Assembly (NCBI RefSeq): GCF_037975245.1 | Contig: NC_092576.1 | Coordinates: forward strand, 8,620,001-8,684,000 | Direction of reading: 5' to 3' | Source of the DNA: Apostichopus japonicus | Lineage: Eukaryota > Echinodermata > Holothuroidea > Aspidochirotida > Stichopodidae | DNA length: 64,000 bases | Notes under the pieces: model-generated | Seen by the model: only the letters and a program-made list of their open reading frames with translations | What the model was told of the DNA's origin: nothing | The model's database searches: none | Made by a program: the position numbers and the translations under genes | Shown here: positions 37,093-56,600 of the stretch, in pieces | How positions within the stretch are numbered: the stretch's first letter is position 1 | How the letters are laid out: each line of letters begins with the position of its first letter

Positions 37093-38008
37093 TTAAATGT
37101 CTTGTCATAATCTGATATAATTTTCTGTCTTTTGGTGAACGGGCATATAAGCTTCTGCTATTCTTTGTAATTGTTTTATGAGTATATTGGTCTATTAAAA
37201 ACTTTCGTAATTTTCTTCGATTCTAATTGTTATGTCATTGGCCATTCTATTGACCAATCTTAAGTTTAATATTATACAATTTTAAGCAGGTTTGTCCAAG
37301 AAATATTCAACGTTTGATTTAATGCTTGATTAATTATGTATGCAAAAGTTTCAAAACTAAGTTTTAAGTAAAATGCATGAGTGACTTTCATTATACTGTA
37401 CGTATAAAAGTTATTCCTCAACTAAGGCTACATCTGTCATTCAAGTTCCTGCATATCGCCCTCATTCGAATGATCACGGTTATAATTAATAATAGAATAA
37501 ATCAGGGCTCACAATTTATCCGAAACTATAGAATATTGATACAGATTGTATCCATATCAGCCATCCACGATAATATAACTCTTGTAATGTTAACAGTCTG
37601 CCTGTCTTTTGTATTTTATGCACGCTGTAAAAATCCTTTTTTTCCCTCCATCTTTGGTATCTGTTTTGTATGTGCCGTTTAAATGGTTAAGAAAGAGGGC
37701 GTAGAGGTAAAGGCGGTGATTGGAAGCAGACACATAATACGGAATGTAATAAAAGTAGAGTACCCCCAGCTCAGTTGGGCTTCAATCTTTCAAATACTGC
37801 CTGAATATGACAAAGATGATATAGGATAACGTATTGCTTAAAGTGATATCATCAATGTATTGCAGACATAACTTCCACGTAAGACCTCGCAACGCAACAG
37901 CGATTCCACCATTACCCTCTGGAATGTGGCGGGACTGTTCTTAAGACACATCAGTAACCGTTTATACTGATTCAATCCCACGTGACAACGAAAGGTTGTT
38001 TATTGTCG
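37093..38008 (+). other. 3' flank of gene 2, no further gene seen
   Basis: Equivalent to 5154-6073. AATAAA near 37496 and near 37748 are candidate poly(A) signals. Confidence 0.5.
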
Positions 38009-38747
38009 TCAAGGGCGGCGGAACCGGGGGGGCACAGGGGGAACGTGCCCCGCAACTTTTCCTCAGGTTAAAAATGTTCCCCTTTCCTACATGAAAATTG
38101 TTCTCTTGATCACCTTATTAGGTCAGCGATATTTCAGTAAGAGGTCTAATCCTAATTTAGAATTATTAATGAATTTCTGTGGGTCAAACTCAAAGCTATT
38201 TCGAATGGAAAAATATTGTTAAGCTCTTAACTAGAAATAAACTCTAATTCAGCAGTGCAATTATGCATATTCAATTTGCCAAAAAAATCCTTATGCATTT
38301 CCAAAAATGCATTGCTATTTTACATTGTGACCTTGTAATAAGCAAAAGCCATTTATAGCCTACTATGAATAGTGAGTATAGTTTAATATCCCATAACCTA
38401 CCCCATCCTTTCGTATTTTGACTTATTTCATTTGCTTTCATGCATATATCGATCGCGTAAGCAGGGACTTGGACTTTATAATGATTTCACTTCATTTTGT
38501 CTCGAAAGAAAACTTGTTCCTTGTTTCCCAATTTGCACATTGCAGTGCTAATATGCATTTTTTCCTTGAGGGGGAGGGGGGGGGGGGGCGTTGATGGAGT
38601 GATTTGTATACGCAAATAAGATAATACATTAAAAGTTATAAAGGGTACTTAATATCAGGCTGCATCAGTCGAATCGAATTTCTGCAAAGTGCCCCTCGAC
38701 GTCGGTGCCCCCCCCCCCCAAATTAAAAGTGATTACGCTGCCCTTGA
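38009..38747. mobile_element. Non-autonomous TIR DNA element (copy 2)
   Basis: Same ends as copy 1 with one change in the right end (cgctgcccttga). Confidence 0.6.
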
Positions 38748-40415
38748 TTGTAGTAAGTTTCGATCAAGAAGGATCTGGTGGGATCCATTTTGTAAGTCTA
38801 GTTGAAGTAAACTATTTTGGGTCTTGTGTAGGCTACCTATATTATCAAGAGCCTCTTCCGGGGTTGGAAGCGCGTGGGCAACAATGTCAGTACAGAAGTT
38901 CAACTTCCTATGATCTACAACAACACAGTATATCATGGTGCAGCCAATAGGCTAACAGACTCAAAGAATCGTATCAATGATATATATTGTTATAAGTGTG
39001 CCTGAAAACGTAAGATAATAGAATGATTTGAATCCGTCTTGAATGAGTATTAATGATACGTAAAGAACGATTGGAATAAAAATGTAAGGATAAGGACATT
39101 TTTTGAACAGCAAACAGTGGTAAATTTATTCACTTTCCGATAAAGTCACCATAACTGAAAATGTGTATCCACAAGAAAACACCTGTGACTACCAGCACTG
39201 GTTATTATCCAGTCCATGTTAGGAATTCAGATTTGGCAACGAAGCTTTATTTCACCAAATTATTTTACTTACAGATACCAGTTATTCTGAAACGTATGGA
39301 GGTTAGGTCCCTATTATAACTTGTGTGCTTGATACATTGTTTACCCAAAAAACATACCATCCACAGTATCAAACAGTGTCCAAACGTGCATGGTTGCATA
39401 ACTCTTTATTATTAGCTTATATATTCAGTTAAAAAAACAGAACAAGATAGTTCCAAACATAATCAGCTTCGCAAAAATTGTTATGCAGTCATCAGCTTTA
39501 ACAATAAGTAGCACAAATTTTGTCAATATATTCTCGAAAGATTTCATTTATATACTATCATCAAAAAACGATTGCAAAGAGTTTGGTTAATAAAACATCA
39601 TTCATTTGTTAGACAGAATACATATGATGGTAAATATACATATGCTAATTTATTCACATATATAAATATATGCAAATATATTATTCATTCCATAAAATCG
39701 ACAAACATGATTACAACTTTACTTAATGATGAATTGTACACACAGAATGTATGGTTACATAGTTGTTTGAGAAAGAGTACCAAACATGGTTGAGGCTTGT
39801 GTTAGTTCTTTTAGACTTTTCAAGAATTATTTGAAAGAAATGTTTCCAGACACAATGACTTGCTTCAGGACCTATGAGAGAAGATTGAGAATATAGAAGA
39901 TCATAATTCGAAGGCTTGAACAACTAATCAATATGAGAATGAGAATCAATATAACTGTAGGGGGGGGGGAATGAAATGTTGTTATAGAAAATATTCTAAG
40001 AGCTGCAACAAACAAGGTCAAAATTAAAGCAACTTTTAGCAGAGCAAATGGCTCATCTGTTACAAATATAAAAGCTGGGTGTAAGTGACCTTTTGTTGAA
40101 ATGAGTCAATAACCGCCTTCTTACCAATTAAGATTAAGATCTAGAGTGATAAAAATCTTTGCTACAACCATAATAAACACAAGGTTGACACCTATGCTGA
40201 GCTTCCTTTGTTCCCTATTTGTGCTAGTGTGCGCGATCTCTCGCTATTGTTCTCAAAACCAGACAACCAATTAGATCAGCAAGATACCGATACCTTACAA
40301 TGGAAAGAAAAGTCGAACACTCTGCTGATGTTTCACCCGCTAAGTTCAGTACATTCGGATGAATCTTTATTTCATTTTGAAATTTAAATTTTTTTTAAAT
40401 TTTATTTGTGAGCAG
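38748..40415 (+). other. Intergenic stretch, no gene recognised
   Basis: Equivalent to 6804-8473 with scattered substitutions. Confidence 0.5.
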
Positions 40416-40557
40416 GTGTAACTACTTTCCTACAAACCTGGTTCGGGATGATTTAGCTAGTGTCTCCAAGTCTGACTACATAGAGCTGCCAGCTAATCGC
40501 ACCCTTACAAAGATGCAAACATGCAAGACAGGTGATTGCTTCATTGATATGTTAGCT
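40416..40557 (+). CDS. Orphan Ig-like exon A (copy 2)
   Basis: 142 nt with the same borders and phases as 8474-8615. Replacement differences: VRDD for VRGD, SKSD for SNSD and TKMQT for TKTQT. Its partner exon B is missing because the unit ends at 40573. Confidence 0.45.
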
Positions 40558-41474
40558 GTAAGTTAACTGTCATTAAACTGGTAGCGATAAGGAAAGTAAT
40601 AAACTAGGAAAATGTTTTCGAAGAAGATTGCGAAGGTGAAATGATCGGAGAGAGGGGCGTGGGATGGGGGGGGGGGACGTTTGAACTTGGAGAGTTTAGG
40701 CTCTTGATTGCTCAAATTTGTAACTCAACAGATGCTGTTTTGAAACGTAAAACTGACTGAAACATGCAGTCGGAAGAAATAATACCGTGTTAGACACTTT
40801 AACGAAACCCTTTGTTAAGGCCCGATCATTCTAGGCGCGACGCGATGCAATAAAAAAACGTTAAAATAGTGTTAATATTTAGACCTATTCACACTTGGAG
40901 CGATGCGATGCGAGCAATGCGATGTAATTCGACAGCTTTCATGGCAAATAACTCATCGCACGGTGATATATGTGTAAGGGGAACCGTAATTATAATATAT
41001 ATATATAGAGAGAGAGAGAGGCGAAATACGGTACAGACCTAAAGGTTAAAATCACACAGTGGGAGGTCCTTTAGCTTTTCATTGTTTGGAAGTTGGAATT
41101 CCAAATACCGTTATTATTATGCTGTTTCTCCAGCCTTACTATAAGTCAATTGTAGGAGTCTAACAATACATTTCTATTGCAAAAGTATCTGCCTAATTGT
41201 TTTGTTTTTTTGCCTTTTGTAAGTTGTTTATTAGTTATTTTGAATTGTCTTTTATGGAACGTTGGCTTATCACAAAGTGTTTACGAAAAAAAATTTGCTT
41301 TGCATGGGTGACTTGCTTTGAATATAAATTTTTTCTTTGTCCTCTTGGGAGTGGGCAGCGTATAAGAGAGTGTGGCTTCGAATGACTAATATCTCTAAAG
41401 TTGTTAGTATGCTGTGGACATATTAGTTTTTCTTTTAACTTCACGTATTGATCGTGAACTAACCGTCTAACGCC
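40558..41474 (+). other. Duplication junction and 5' flank of gene 3
   Basis: The junction at 40573/40574 joins sequence equivalent to 8628 to sequence equivalent to 25922. The rest matches 25922-26838. A gagagaga run and short (TA)n lie at about 40994-41021. Confidence 0.7.
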
Positions 41475-48279
<6,805 letters not shown>

Positions 48280-49166
48280 TTAAATGTCTTGTCATAATCT
48301 GATATAATTTTCTGTCTTTTGGTGAACGGGCATGTAAGCTTCTGCTATTCTTTGTCATTCTTTTATGAGTATATTGGTCTATTAAAAGCTTTCGTAATTT
48401 TTCTTCGATTCTAATTGTTATGTCATTGGCCATTCTATTGACCAATCTTAAGTTTAATATTATACAATTTTAAGCAGGTTTGTCCAAGAAATATTCAACG
48501 TTTGATTTAATGCTTGGTTAATTATGTATGCATAAGTTTCAAAACTTAGTTTTAAGTAAAAAGCATGAGTATAAAAGTTCCTCCTCAACTAAGGCTACAT
48601 CTGTCATTCAAGTTCCTGCATATCGCCCTCATTCGAATGATCACGGTTATAATTAATAAAAGAATAAATCAGGGCTCACAATTTATCCGAAACTCCAGAA
48701 TATTGATACAGATTGTATCCATATCAGCCATCCACGATAATGTAACTCCTGTAATGTTAATAGTCTGCATGTCTTTAATATTTTATGCACGCTGTAAAAG
48801 TCTTTTTTTTTCATCTTTGGTATCTGTTTTGTATGTGCCGTTTAAATGGTTAAAAAAGAGGGCGGAGAGGTAAGGCGGTGATTGGAAGCAGACACATAAT
48901 ACGGAATGTTATAAAAGTATAGTACCCCCTCAGTTGGGCTTCAATCTTTCAAAAAATTGCCTGAATATGGCAAAGATGATCAGATGACGTATTGCTTAAA
49001 GTGATATCATCAATGAATTGCAGACATAACTTCCACGTAAGACCTCGCAACGCAACAGCGCTTCCGCCATTACCCTCTGGAATGTGGCGGGACTGTTCTT
49101 AAGACACATCAGTAACCGTTTATACTGATTCAATCCCACGTGACAACGAAAGGTTGTTTATCGTCG
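48280..49166 (+). other. 3' flank of gene 3, no further gene seen
   Basis: Equivalent to 5154-6073 but more diverged; AATAAA near 48661. Confidence 0.5.
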
Positions 49167-49922
49167 TCAAGGGCGGCGGAACGGGGGGGGGGGAGACACA
49201 GGGGGAACGTGCCCCCAACTTTTCCTCAGTTTAAAAATGTGCCCCTTTTCTACATAGAAATTGTACTCTTGATCACCTTATTAGGTCAGCGATATTTTAG
49301 TAAGAGATCTAATCCTAATTTAGAACTATTAATGAATTTCTATGGGTCAAACTCAAAGCTATTTCGAATGGAAATTTTTTTGTTAAGCTCTTAACAAGAA
49401 ATAAACTCTAATTCAGCAGTGCCATTATGCATATTCAATTTGCTAAAAAAATCCTGATGCATTTCCAAAAATGCATTGCTATATTACAAAAATTGTGACT
49501 TTGTAATAAGCAGAAGCCATTTATAGCCTACCATGAATAATTAATGTAGTTTTAATACACCATAACCTTCCCCATCCTTTCGTATTTTGACATATTTCAT
49601 TGCTTTCATACATGTATCGATCGCGTGTGCAGGGACTTGGACTTTTTAATGATTTCACCTCACTTTGTCTCGAAAGAAAACTTGTTCCTTGTTTTCCAAT
49701 TTGCACATTGGATACATGCAGTGCTAGTATGCATTTTTTCCTTGGGGGGTTTCGGGGCGTTGATGGAGTGATGTGTGTACGCAAATATTTATAATACAAT
49801 AAGAGTTTTAAAGGATACCAAATATCAGGCTGCATCAGTCCAATCGAATTTCTGCAAAGTGCCCTTCGACGTCGGTCCCCCCCCCCCACCCCCCAGATTA
49901 AAAGTGCTTCTGCCGCCCTTGA
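49167..49922. mobile_element. Non-autonomous TIR DNA element (copy 3)
   Basis: Same ends (tcaagggcggcg and tgccgcccttga), interior with small indels. Confidence 0.6.
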
Positions 49923-50022
49923 TTGTCGCGAGTTTCGATCAAGAAGCATCTGGTGGAATCCATTTTGTAAGTCTGGTTGAAGTAAACTATTTTGGGTCTT
50001 GTGTACCTATATTATCAAGAGC

Positions 50023-51185
50023 CTACGGAAGCGTAGAAGGGACATTGCATTGACGAGTTACCAACTTGACAAAACGACAATTATCTGCAAATTGACGAGT
50101 TGACCAGATGGTAACGTGACAAAATTCAGAAAATTGACGTTTTGACGAGATAACGGATCTCGTCAATGCATCAATTTTCTGCAAATTGACGAGTTGCACA
50201 CTTACTACCATCTCGACAAGATGACAAATTTGCAGAAAATTGTTGCATTGACGAGATCCGTTATCTCGTCAATTTCTGATTTTTTTCAATTTAAAATAGT
50301 TTTCAGGGGGGGGGGTTGGGGGAGAAATTTTTAATTATTTTTCTCGAAACTTTGTTTACATTTCATTTGACCCCGAACTCACTTGATTGAGGGGCCCCGC
50401 TCCATTGTCGGGCCCAGGGCCCGGTGATCTCTTAAGACGGCCCTGCTCCCAACCCTAACGGACATTTCCTTCTCAAGTTATCGCAAAAATACTAGTTTTT
50501 TTTTATCAATAATTGACCTTTGTTGACCTTCGATCACATTACCGTTATGTTTGGAAACGATCCCTTAGCCCACTACTCCCAAAATATCAACCATGTCGGA
50601 CCCTGCCAATGGGACTTATTGCTGTTTTTAACATATTTGTTTTTGGCATCTAACTGACCTTTGCGGGCACCAAAAACAATAGGGATTATCCTCTTACTAT
50701 TGGCTATCCACCCACCAAGTTTGGTCATGAAACATCATTTCCTTATTAAGTTATCGTGCATACAAGCTAAAGCGTCTCACACACACACACACGCACACGC
50801 AAACCTGAATACATAGGTTCCTTTGCTTTTAGCAAGGAACCAAAAATGAAATAAATTTACCCATGTAATGTTCTTTAAAGGAATGTCCTTCAATAAATAT
50901 GCATAAAACGGAACAAACAAAAATAATAATAAACAATTAAAACGATGAGTTGATGTTTTCAATCAGTCTCAATTATTTATTTATTTATTTTTTTTTCCAG
51001 ATAAAAATTCAATAGTAAATATATTTAATTATTATGGAGGAGAAAGTACCTGCAAAATAAGGAAACACTGATCATAAAACATTTTATATTTGAAAGACAA
51101 AAGTGTCCAGAGTTGAAATGAAACTCAACGCACTCATTTTCATATCAAAACAAAATATAAGTTATCAAATTTTCCTCAGGAACTT
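50023..51185. other. Unit-3-specific insertion of about 1.15 kb
   Basis: Replaces about 110 bp found in units 1 and 2 (equivalent of 6910-7018). It contains the inverted repeat below, a poly(G) run (50307-50315), a GGGCCC-rich stretch (50391-50421) and a (CA)n run (50781-50801). No coding frame is convincing. Confidence 0.6.
50135..50275. mobile_element. Foldback element or hairpin MITE
   Basis: ttgacgagataacggatctc...aattttctgcaaat (about 50138-50192) and its reverse complement (about 50221-50275) match at nearly every base over about 50 bp. acgagat and atctcgt make a further small hairpin inside each arm. gacgagttgac-like steps recur from 50051. Confidence 0.6.
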
Positions 51186-52683
51186 TTCAAAGAGTCGTAT
51201 CAATGATATCTATTGTTATAAGTGTGCTTGAAAACGTAAGATAATAGAATGATTTGAATCCGTCTTGAATGAGTATTAATGATACGTAAAGAACGTTTGG
51301 AAAGGAATGTAAGGATAAGGAAATTTTTTGAACAGCAAACAGTGGTAAATTGATTCACTACCTGATAAAGTAACCATAACTGAAAATGTGTATCCACAAA
51401 AAAACAACCTGTGACTACCAGCACTGGTTATAATCCAGTCCATGTTAGGAATTCAGATTTGGCAACTAAGCTTTATTTCACCAAATTATTTTACTTACAG
51501 ATACCAGCTATTCTGAAACGTATGGAGGTTAGGTCCCTATTATAACTTGTGTGTTTGATACATTGTTTACCCCAAAAAAAACATACCATCGACATTATCA
51601 AACAGTGTCCAAACGTGCATGGTTGCATAACTCTTTATTATTAGCTAATATATTCAGTTAAAAAAGAAATTAGAGATAATTCCAAAAATAATAAGGTTCG
51701 CAAAAATTGTTATGCAGTCATCAGCTTTAACAATAAGTAGCACAATTTTTTTTCAATATTTTTGTTAAACTTTTACATAAAAAAAAAAAACAAATTAAAA
51801 AATTCTTGAAAGATTTCATTAATATACTATCCTAAAAAAAACCGATTGCATAGTGTTTGGTTAATAAAACATCATTCATTTTTTAGACAGAATACATATG
51901 ATGGTAAATATACATATGCTAATTTATTCACATATATAAATATTTGCAAATATATTATTCATTCAATAAAATCGACAAACATGATTACACCTTTACTTAA
52001 TGATGAATTGTACACACAGGTTACATAGTTGTTTGAGAAAGAGGACCAAACATGGTTGAGGCTTGTGTTATTTCTTTTAGACTTTTCAAGAATTATTTGA
52101 AAGAAATGTTTCTAGACACAATGACTTGCTTCAGGACCTATGAGAGAAGATTGAGAATATAGAAGATCATAATTCGAAGGCTTGAACAACTAATCAATAT
52201 GAGAATGAGAATCAATATAACTGTAGGGGGGGGGGGAAAATGAAATGTTGTTATAGAAAATATTCTAAGAGCTGCAACAAACAAGGTCAAAATTAAAGCG
52301 ACTTTTAGCAGAGCAAATGGCTCATCTGTTACAAATATAAACGCTGGGTGTATGTGACCTTTTGTTGAAATGAGTCAATAACCGCCTTCTTACCAATTAA
52401 GATTAAGATCTAGAGTGATAAATATCTTTGCTACAACCATAATAAACACAAGGTTGACACCCATGCTGAGCTTCCTTTGTTCCCTATTTGTGCTAGTGTG
52501 CGCGATCTCTCGCTATTGTTCTCAAATCCAGACAACCAATTAGATCAGCAAGATACGAAAACCTTACAATGGAAAGAAAAGTCGAACACTCTGCTGATGT
52601 TTCACCCGCTTAGTTCAGTATATTTGGATGAATCTTTATTTCATTTTGAAATTTAAATTTTTTTAAATTTTATTTGTGAGCAG
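51186..52683 (+). other. Intergenic stretch, no gene recognised
   Basis: Equivalent to 7020-8473, with an extra A-rich insertion near 51770-51800. Confidence 0.5.
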
Positions 52684-52825
52684 GTGTAACTACTTTCCTA
52701 CAAACTTGGTTCGGGGTGATTTAGCTAGTGTCTCCAATTCTGACTACATAGAGCTGCCAGCTAATCGCACCCTTACGAAGACGCAAACATGCAAGACAGG
52801 TGATTGCTTCATTGATATGTTAGCT
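52684..52825 (+). CDS. Orphan Ig-like exon A (copy 3)
   Basis: 142 nt, same borders and phases as 8474-8615, and the same protein as that copy (VRGD, SNSD, TKTQT). Confidence 0.45.
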
Positions 52826-53604
52826 GTAAGTTAACTGTCATCAGCGGCAATAAACAGTATCACAATTGTATTTAAACGTGTCAGAAACGATATTATTTTC
52901 CCATTCGAAAACAGTGGTGACAATTTTGGTACAGGTGAAACAACAATATTAACAATATAATGTTAACGAACTAATGCTATTGTGTAAATAAAAACAGAGT
53001 TAAGTAAAGGAACTCCAAGGCAAAATAAGATTTCAGAAACGACAGAAATATTTGTTTATTTTAAGGCAACTTCTTTAATACCAGCAGATGTTTATTGAAA
53101 CCTTTCCTTTAGCATTCTGAGGTTTGCTTTGGAATAATTTAGAATAAATTTTAACTGTCTCATTTGGGGTTTTTAGAAATCGAGCCAAATTCCCTGTTGT
53201 TTCTATCCTTAATTAATTACAACTGATTTTCTCTAGACTGACCATTCAATGATGGTAACAGATCTCAAAGACTTACTGTTATGTTTCGTCTGGTTCCAAG
53301 TATGGAGCAGTGTCTGCATCTTCTAACTTAAACTGAAAATAAAGCAAAGAAATATTAATAGTCAACTGGTATATGAACATCAAAACCACTAAAAAATATA
53401 ATTAGGATAGACATTCTAACATTTGTGACATTAACAGTAGGATCCTGTTCCTATGTGTACAGAACACAGGCAAAAAACAACAAAAAGAAAAACAAATTCA
53501 AACACAGCATTCTACATATCTCTGGACTACTGGTAAGGATGTCTTTGGCAGAAAGAGGCAAAGGTCTCATTGTTTTGGTGAAAATTCAGAGAAAACTGTA
53601 AAGT
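52826..53604 (+). other. Flank between orphan exon A and the minisatellite (copy 3)
   Basis: Equivalent to 8616-9479 without the 80-bp duplication. Holds the minus-strand candidate tail exon. Confidence 0.5.
53279..53332 (-). CDS. Candidate cytoplasmic tail exon, minus-strand membrane gene (copy 2 of that gene)
   Basis: Acceptor ttattttcag on the minus strand, then frame 0 FKLEDADTAPYLEPDET and stop. An acidic tail with a tyrosine in a YLEP context would suit a cytoplasmic end, but the phase does not match the CAG|gttggt donor of the transmembrane exon. In phase 2 the product would be SLS-stop. Confidence 0.25.
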   Translation of the reverse strand, partial: FKLEDADTAPYLEPDET

Positions 53605-56600
53605 GCATATGCTAACTTTAAGTTAATATTTCCCTCACTGTTAAGTCTACTTACTTTTTGTTTATGTTTTGCTTATTGTTAGTGTATCTGCTAACTCTTA
53701 GTTTTTATATTTTTACCTTAGTGTTAAGTGTATCTGCTAACTGTTAGTTTTTATATTTTCCTTAGTGTTAAGTGTATCTGCTAACGTTTAGTTTTTATAT
53801 TTCCTTAGTGTTAAGTGTATCTGCTAACTCTTAGTTTTTATATTTTTACCTTAGTGTTAAGTGTATCTGCTAACTGTTAGTTTTTATATTTTCCTTAGTG
53901 TTAAGTGTATCTGCTAACTTTTAGTTTTTATATTTCCCTTAGTGTTAAGTGTATCTGCTAACTCTTAGTTTTTATATTTTTACCTTAGTGTTAAGTGTAT
54001 CTGCTAACTGTTAGTTTTTATATTTTCCTTAGTGTTAAGTGTATCTGCTAACTGTTAGTTTTTATATTTTTACCTTAGTGTTAAGTGTATCTGCTAACTG
54101 TTAGTTTTTATATTTTCCTTAGTGTTAAGTGTATCTGCTAACTGTTAGTTTTTATATTTTTACCTTAGTGTTAAGTGTATCTGCTAACTTTTAGTTTTTA
54201 TATTTCCTTAGTGTTAAGTGTATCTGCTAACTCTTAGTTTTTATATTTTTACCTTAGTGTTAAGTGTATCTGATAACTGTTAGTTTTTATATTTCCCTTA
54301 GTGTTAAGTGTATCTGCTAACTTTTAGTTTTCATATTTCCCTTAGTGTTAAGTGTATTTGCTAACTTTTAGTTTTCATATTTCCCTTAGTGTTAAGTGTA
54401 TCTGCTAACTTTAAGTTAATATTTCCCTTAGTGTTAAGTGTATCTGCTAACTTTAAGTTCATATTTCCCTTAGTGTTAAGTGTATCTGCTAACTTTTAGA
54501 TTTTATATTTCCCTTAGTGTTAAGTGTATCTGCTAACCTTTAGTTCATATTTCCCTTAGTGTTAAGTGTATCTGCTAACTTTTAGTTTTTATATTTCCCT
54601 TAGTGTTAAGTGTATCTGCTAACTGTTAGTTTTTATATTTTTACCTTAGTGTTAAGTGTATCTGCTAACTGTTAGTTTTTATATTTTCCTTAGTGTTAAG
54701 TGTATCTGCTAACTTTTAGTTTTTATACTTCCTTAGTGTTAAGTGTATCTGCTAACTGTTAGTTTTTATATTTCCCTTAGTGTTAAGTGTATCTGCTAAC
54801 TCTTAGTTTTTATATTTTTACCTTAGTGTTAAGTGTATCTGCTAACTTTTAGTTTTTATATTTCCTTAGTGTTAAGTGTATCTGCTAACTGTTAGTTTTT
54901 ATATTTTTACCTTAGTGTTAAGTGTATCTGCTAACTGTTAGTTCTTATATTTCCTTAGTGTTAAGTGTATCTGCTAGCTCTTAGTTTTTATATTTTTACC
55001 TTAGTGTTAAGTGTATCTGCTAACTGTTAGTTTTTATATTTCCCTTTAGTGTTAAGTGTATCTGCTAACTTTTAGTTTTCATATTTCCCTTAGTGTTAAG
55101 TGTATTTGCTAACTTTTAGTTTTCATATTTCCCTTAGTGTTAAGTGTATCTGCTAACTTTAAGTTAATATTTCCCTTAGTGTTAAGTGTATCTGCTAACT
55201 TTAAGTTCATATTTCCCTTAGTGTTAAGTGTATCTGCTAACTTTTAGATCATATTTCCCTTAGTGTTAAGTGTATTTGCTAACTTTTAGTTTTTATATTT
55301 CCCTTAGTGTTAAGTGTATCTGCTAACCTTTAGTTCATATTTCCCTTAGTGTTAAGTGTATCTGCTAACTTTTAGTTCATATTTCCCTTAGTGTGAAGTG
55401 TATCTGCTAACCTTTAGTTCATATTTCCCTTAGTGTTAAGTGTATCTGTTAACTTTAAGTTCATATTTCCCTTAGTGTTAAGTGTATCTGCTAACTTTTA
55501 GTTCATATTTCCCTTAGTGTTAAGTGTATCTGCTAACTTTAAGTTCATATTTCCCTTAGTGTTAAGTGTATTTGCTAACTTTTAGTTTTTATATTTCCCT
55601 TAGTGTTAAGTATATCTGCTAACTTTTAGTTCATATTTCCCTTAGTGTTAAGTGTATCTGCTAACTTTAAATTCATATTTCCCTTAGTGTTAAGTGCTTT
55701 GCTAACTTTTAGTTCATATTTCCCTTAGTGTGAAGTGTATCTGCTAACTTTAAATTCATATTTCCCTTAGTGTTAAGTTTATCTGCTAACTTTAAGTTTT
55801 TATATTTCCCTTAGTGTTAAGTGTATCTGCTAACTTTTAGTTCATATTTTCCTTAGTGTTAAGTGTATCTGCTAACTTTTAGTTTTTATATTTCCCTTAG
55901 TGTTAAGTGTATCTGCTAACTCTTAGTTTTTATATTTTTACCTTAGTGTTAAGTGTATCTGCTAACTGTTAGTTTTTATATTTTCCTTAGTGTTAAGTGT
56001 ATCTGCTAACTGTTAGTTTTTATATTTTTACCTTAGTGTTAAGTGTATCTGCTAACTGTTAGTTTTTATATTTTCCTTAGTGTTAAGTGTATCTGCTAAC
56101 TGTTAGTTTTTATATTTTTACCTTAGTGTTAAGTGTATCTGCTAACTTTTAGTTTTTATATTTCCTTAGTGTTAAGTGTATCTGCTAACTCTTAGTTTTT
56201 ATATTTTTACCTTAGTGTTAAGTGTATCTGATAACTGTTAGTTTTTATATTTCCCTTAGTGTTAAGTGTATCTGCTAACTTTTAGTTTTCATATTTCCCT
56301 TAGTGTTAAGTGTATTTGCTAACTTTTAGTTTTCATATTTCCCTTAGTGTTAAGTGTATCTGCTAACTTTAAGTTAATATTTCCCTTAGTGTTAAGTGTA
56401 TCTGCTAACTTTAAGTTCATATTTCCCTTAGTGTTAAGTGTATCTGCTAACTTTTAGATTTTATATTTCCCTTAGTGTTAAGTGTATCTGCTAACATTTA
56501 GTTCATATTTCCCTTAGTGTTAAGTGTATCTGCTAACTTTTAGTTTTTATATTTCCCTTAGTGTTAAGTGTATCTGCTAACTGTTAGTTTTTATATTTTT

